Below, piece by piece: positions 53,687 through 56,192 of a stretch of 56,192 nucleotides of DNA. Every line of letters begins with the position of its first letter. Position 1 is the stretch's first letter. Position numbers and translations under genes: made by a program. Source of the DNA: an uncultured Alphaproteobacteria bacterium. GTDB lineage: Bacteria; Pseudomonadota; Alphaproteobacteria; Rhodobacterales; Rhodobacteraceae. The notes beneath the pieces were generated by a model. It was not told where the DNA came from and did no database searches. It was given only the letters and a program-made list of their open reading frames with translations. Where the stretch lies: contig CABZEG010000008.1 in assembly GCA_902524655.1 (NCBI GenBank), positions 1 to 56,192 on the forward strand, given 5' to 3'.

Positions 53687-54697
53687 TTAACGGTGAATAG
53701 TCTGAAAAAAAGGTTTGAGATCTTCATCTGAAATTTCGCCCAGATTTTTGATTTTCCATAATGGAGTTCGGTCCTTATCGATAACAGCTGCTCTTATTCC
53801 TTCTTGGAAATCTCCAAATTCTTGTGATCGAGCAGTAAAACTATATTCTGTATCTAGGGCGTCTGAAATATTATTCTGAACCTTTTCCATCTTTAGCATC
53901 AATATTGTATAAGCAACTGAAATAGGGGAGTTAAATCTTAATGCTCTCAAGTCCTTTTCAAAAAATGGGTGCTTTAATCTCGACTCTATATTCTTAGTTG
54001 ATACATCAACCATAGCTTCTGAAATTTGTGAAAAAGAGTTTTCAATTGCTGATGACCCTATACTTGCCTGAAATTTCTTTATCCAGTCAATATTTCCAGT
54101 AACAAAAAGTTTTTCTTTTAGATCCTCCCACTTTGTTTCCGGTATGAAGTAATCAGCGAACCCACAATAAATAGCATCACTTGCTTTCATCCTTTTCCCA
54201 GTTACACCCAAAAAGGTACCTATATTTCCAGGTAGTTTTGAAAGAAGAAAAGAGCCTCCAACGTCGGGAACTAGACCAATGCTACATTCCGGCATTGCTA
54301 TTTTGCTTGTTTCTCCTACTATTCTATGACTGCCATGGCATGAAACACCGACACCTCCACCCATCGTGAAACCTTGCATGAAAGCTACAAAAGGTTTCTT
54401 ATAATTAGCAATTTTCTCATTTAGACGATACTCGTCAGCCCAGAACTTTTGACCATAAGCAAAGTTTTTATTAAACCCATTTTCGTATAGAATCTGAATG
54501 TCGCCACCAGCACAAAAGGCTCTATCCCCTTTAGCGTCGATAATTATGAAGGCTATGCCTTCGTCGGTTTCCCATTCAATCAATGCTTTCTCTATAGAGA
54601 GTATCATCGAATAGGTTAGTGAGTTTAACACTGCGGGACGATTTAAAGTTATATGGCCTACATAGCCTGATTTTCGTATAAAAATATCCTCCGACAT
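53687..54697 (-). CDS. 3-hydroxyisobutyryl-CoA hydrolase (HIBCH-type crotonase)
   Basis: 336 aa, crotonase fold. Hydrolyses 3-hydroxyisobutyryl-CoA, the step before mmsB. HIBCH signature: MPECSIGLVPDVGGSFLLSKLPGNIGTFLGVTG, with the Glu in MPE and the Asp in PDVGGS (both characteristic). FMQGFTMGGGVGVSCHGSHRIV is the oxyanion and acyl-binding region. Longer than plain hydratases, as usual for HIBCH. Position in the valine cluster supports this over an enoyl-CoA hydratase. Confidence 0.92.
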   Translation of the reverse strand: MSEDIFIRKSGYVGHITLNRPAVLNSLTYSMILSIEKALIEWETDEGIAFIIIDAKGDRAFCAGGDIQILYENGFNKNFAYGQKFWADEYRLNEKIANYKKPFVAFMQGFTMGGGVGVSCHGSHRIVGETSKIAMPECSIGLVPDVGGSFLLSKLPGNIGTFLGVTGKRMKASDAIYCGFADYFIPETKWEDLKEKLFVTGNIDWIKKFQASIGSSAIENSFSQISEAMVDVSTKNIESRLKHPFFEKDLRALRFNSPISVAYTILMLKMEKVQNNISDALDTEYSFTARSQEFGDFQEGIRAAVIDKDRTPLWKIKNLGEISDEDLKPFFQTIHR

Positions 54698-54699
54698 TT

Positions 54700-55839
54700 T
54701 TACTCAGACAAAATGGCTCTTGCTATAATTACTCTCATAATCTCATTTGTTCCCTCTAGAATTTGATGAACACGAAGATCACGCACTATTTTCTCTATTC
54801 CATACTCTTCGAGATAGCCATAACCACCAAGTATTTGTAAGGCGGTATTTGATACTTCAAATGATACATCTGTAACTAAGCGCTTCGCCATTGCGACAGA
54901 GACAGTAGCATCCGGCTTTGAATTATCTAATTTCCAAGCGGCGCTTCTCAAAAAAAGTCTTGCCGCCTCGAGTTGTGTTGCCATATCTGCCAACTTAAAT
55001 TCTATAGACTGAAATCTACTGATAGGTTTACCAAACGCTGATCTTTCCTTTGAATATGATTTTGCAATTTCGTAGGCCTTTTGTGCGCCGCCTAATGACG
55101 CAGCGGCAATATTTAGCCTTCCCCCATCTAAGCCCTCCATAGCGTATTTGAAGCCAGCACCTTCTTCACCTACAAGGTTTGCAGCAGGAATTGAGCAGTT
55201 ATCTAATTGCACGATTGCGGTTGGTTGTGCTTTCCATCCCATTTTTTGCTCTTTTTTTCCGAAACTGAGACCTTTTTGTCCATTTTCAACTAAGACCATT
55301 GATATACCGTTCGGTGTTTGATCTCCAGTTCTACACAGTACAACGTATAAATCTGAAAAACCCCCACCGGATATAAATGATTTTGATCCATTAAGGCTAT
55401 ATCCCTCATTTGTTATTGCTGCCTTTGTTTTTAGTGCAGCGGCATCTGACCCTGATCCAGGTTCTGTTAAACAATATGAACAAACGTCATCAAAGCTTAC
55501 AATATTTTTTAAGAATCTATCTTTTAAAGCTTGGTCGCCTCTCTTTGAGATTACCCATGCAGACATATTGTGAATTGAAATAAAAGAAGAGACAGAAGGG
55601 CAGGACATTGCTAGAGCTTCAAATACTAGCGTTCCGTCTAAGCGCGACATTCCGGAGCCACCATCTTCCTCAGAGACAATAATGCCTCCGAGTCCCAAAG
55701 CTCCAGCCTCCTTCAGAAGTTTTCTGGGAATTTCTTCTTTCTTTTCCCAGTCTATCGCATTTGGCGCAATAGTTTCCTCACCAAATTCCCTAGCCGTGTT
55801 ATAAAGAATGTTTTGTTCTTCTGATAAAGAAAAATGCAC
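54700..55839 (-). CDS. Acyl-CoA dehydrogenase, probably isobutyryl-CoA dehydrogenase
   Basis: 379 aa FAD enzyme. Seen: CLTEPGSGSDAAALKTKA (FAD and substrate contact), GGYGYLEEYGIEKIVRDLRVHQILEGTNEI containing the catalytic Glu at EGTNEI, and DGGRLNIAAASLGGAQKAYE. GTG start at 55839 with GGAG 7-8 nt upstream. In a cluster with HIBCH and mmsB, isobutyryl-CoA is the likely substrate. The start region overlaps the antisense reading frame of the mmsA fragment. Confidence 0.93.
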   Translation of the reverse strand: MHFSLSEEQNILYNTAREFGEETIAPNAIDWEKKEEIPRKLLKEAGALGLGGIIVSEEDGGSGMSRLDGTLVFEALAMSCPSVSSFISIHNMSAWVISKRGDQALKDRFLKNIVSFDDVCSYCLTEPGSGSDAAALKTKAAITNEGYSLNGSKSFISGGGFSDLYVVLCRTGDQTPNGISMVLVENGQKGLSFGKKEQKMGWKAQPTAIVQLDNCSIPAANLVGEEGAGFKYAMEGLDGGRLNIAAASLGGAQKAYEIAKSYSKERSAFGKPISRFQSIEFKLADMATQLEAARLFLRSAAWKLDNSKPDATVSVAMAKRLVTDVSFEVSNTALQILGGYGYLEEYGIEKIVRDLRVHQILEGTNEIMRVIIARAILSE

Positions 55840-55849
55840 TAGTTACTCC

Positions 55850-56192
55850 ATTGTCGGAATTGAAAAACTTATACCTAAAATAGAGTCGCTAAAAATCGGT
55901 CCTTACACGGCTGGTAAAGATATTGATTTTGGTCCTGTAGTTACAAAAGAAGCACAAAATAAAATTTTGGGACTTGTTGATAAGGGAGTAGAACAAGGAG
56001 CATCTCTTAAAGTTGATGGAAGAAATTTCAAAATGCAGGGTTATGAAAATGGATTTTTTGTGGGTGCGTGTCTTTTTGATAATGTTACAAAAGAAATGGA
56101 AATATATAGGCAAGAGATTTTTGGACCTGTTCTGTCTACTGTACGAACTAAAAACTATGAGGAAGCTCTTGATCTTGTGAAAACGAACCAAT
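55850..56192 (+). pseudogene. mmsA: Partial methylmalonate-semialdehyde dehydrogenase, 5'-truncated and inverted, runs off the end
   Basis: From about 55856 the plus strand encodes IEKLIPKIESLKIG, DFGPVVTKEAQ, GASLKVDGRNF, GFFVGACLFDNV and EIFGPVL, the C-terminal third of MmsA. The N-terminal 300 residues or so, including the catalytic Cys, are missing: upstream lies the acyl-CoA dehydrogenase start on the other strand. Usually mmsA lies in the same direction as mmsB and the dehydrogenase. The frame could start at an ATG at 55808, but the first residues are not MmsA-like. Either a rearranged gene remnant or a chimeric join. Open to the window end. Confidence 0.8.

Noticed and set aside
55889-56191. 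100-aa minus-strand ORF at the window end
   Set aside because: Lies opposite the mmsA fragment, which has clear homology on the plus strand.

Overview
The window looks like chromosome from a low-GC alphaproteobacterium, probably marine and free-living. The lineage clues are an NDUFS4-type complex I accessory subunit, a class I lysyl-tRNA synthetase, a DUF4864 protein, a split Mrp antiporter cluster of the type seen in marine alphaproteobacteria, TRAP transport, and a valine-catabolism cluster. KdsA shows a Gram-negative (LPS-bearing) cell and RodA/PBP2/MreBCD a rod-shaped one. Genes are tightly packed, often overlapping by 1-4 nt, and convergent pairs touch. Many starts are TTG or GTG, and two genes appear to start at ATA.

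Layout. (1) 1-6.5 kb: a small integrative element next to tRNA-Gln(UUG). It carries a tyrosine integrase, a zinc-finger-like partner, an excisionase-like HTH protein, two winged-helix proteins and small unknown proteins. A flagellin whose central domain reads like a beta-propeller sits inside the repeats that flank the element. (2) 6.5-7.4 kb: kdsA. (3) 7.5-15 kb: an Mrp-type cation/proton antiporter operon (E, F, G, DUF4040/MbhE, B, C, D, a second NuoL/M/N-like subunit, a small membrane protein, a third NuoL/M/N-like subunit). (4) 15-22.9 kb, minus strand: the cell-shape operon mreB-mreC-mreD-mrdA-rodA with a hydroxyacid dehydrogenase behind it and a secreted 18-repeat MORN protein in front. 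(5) 23-34.8 kb: housekeeping genes (nadE, gltX, ettA, nadD, a PBP4-type peptidase, a TerB-like protein, a frameshifted lysK, DUF4864, uvrB, NDUFS4-like).

(6) 34.8-41.3 kb: tRNA-Arg(UCU), then a very AT-rich surface-glycan island with an acyltransferase remnant, GT2-GtrA glycosyltransferase, methyltransferase, membrane protein, polysaccharide deacetylase and GNAT protein. (7) 41.3-47.4 kb: EamA exporter, pgi, a TRAP transporter and Hsp20. (8) 47.6-50.9 kb: a TPP riboswitch ahead of the thiamine ABC transporter thiBPQ. (9) 51-55.8 kb: a crotonase-fold protein, a nitronate-monooxygenase-like protein and valine catabolism genes (mmsB, HIBYL-CoA hydrolase, acyl-CoA dehydrogenase). The window ends inside an inverted, 5'-truncated piece of mmsA, either a rearrangement or an assembly/amplification chimera.

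Most novel candidates: the flagellin with a propeller-like insert as probable cargo of a small integrative element, the two ATA starts that overlap upstream stop codons, the periplasmic MORN protein beside mreB, and the inverted mmsA junction. All calls come from reading the sequence; no database search or structure prediction was run.
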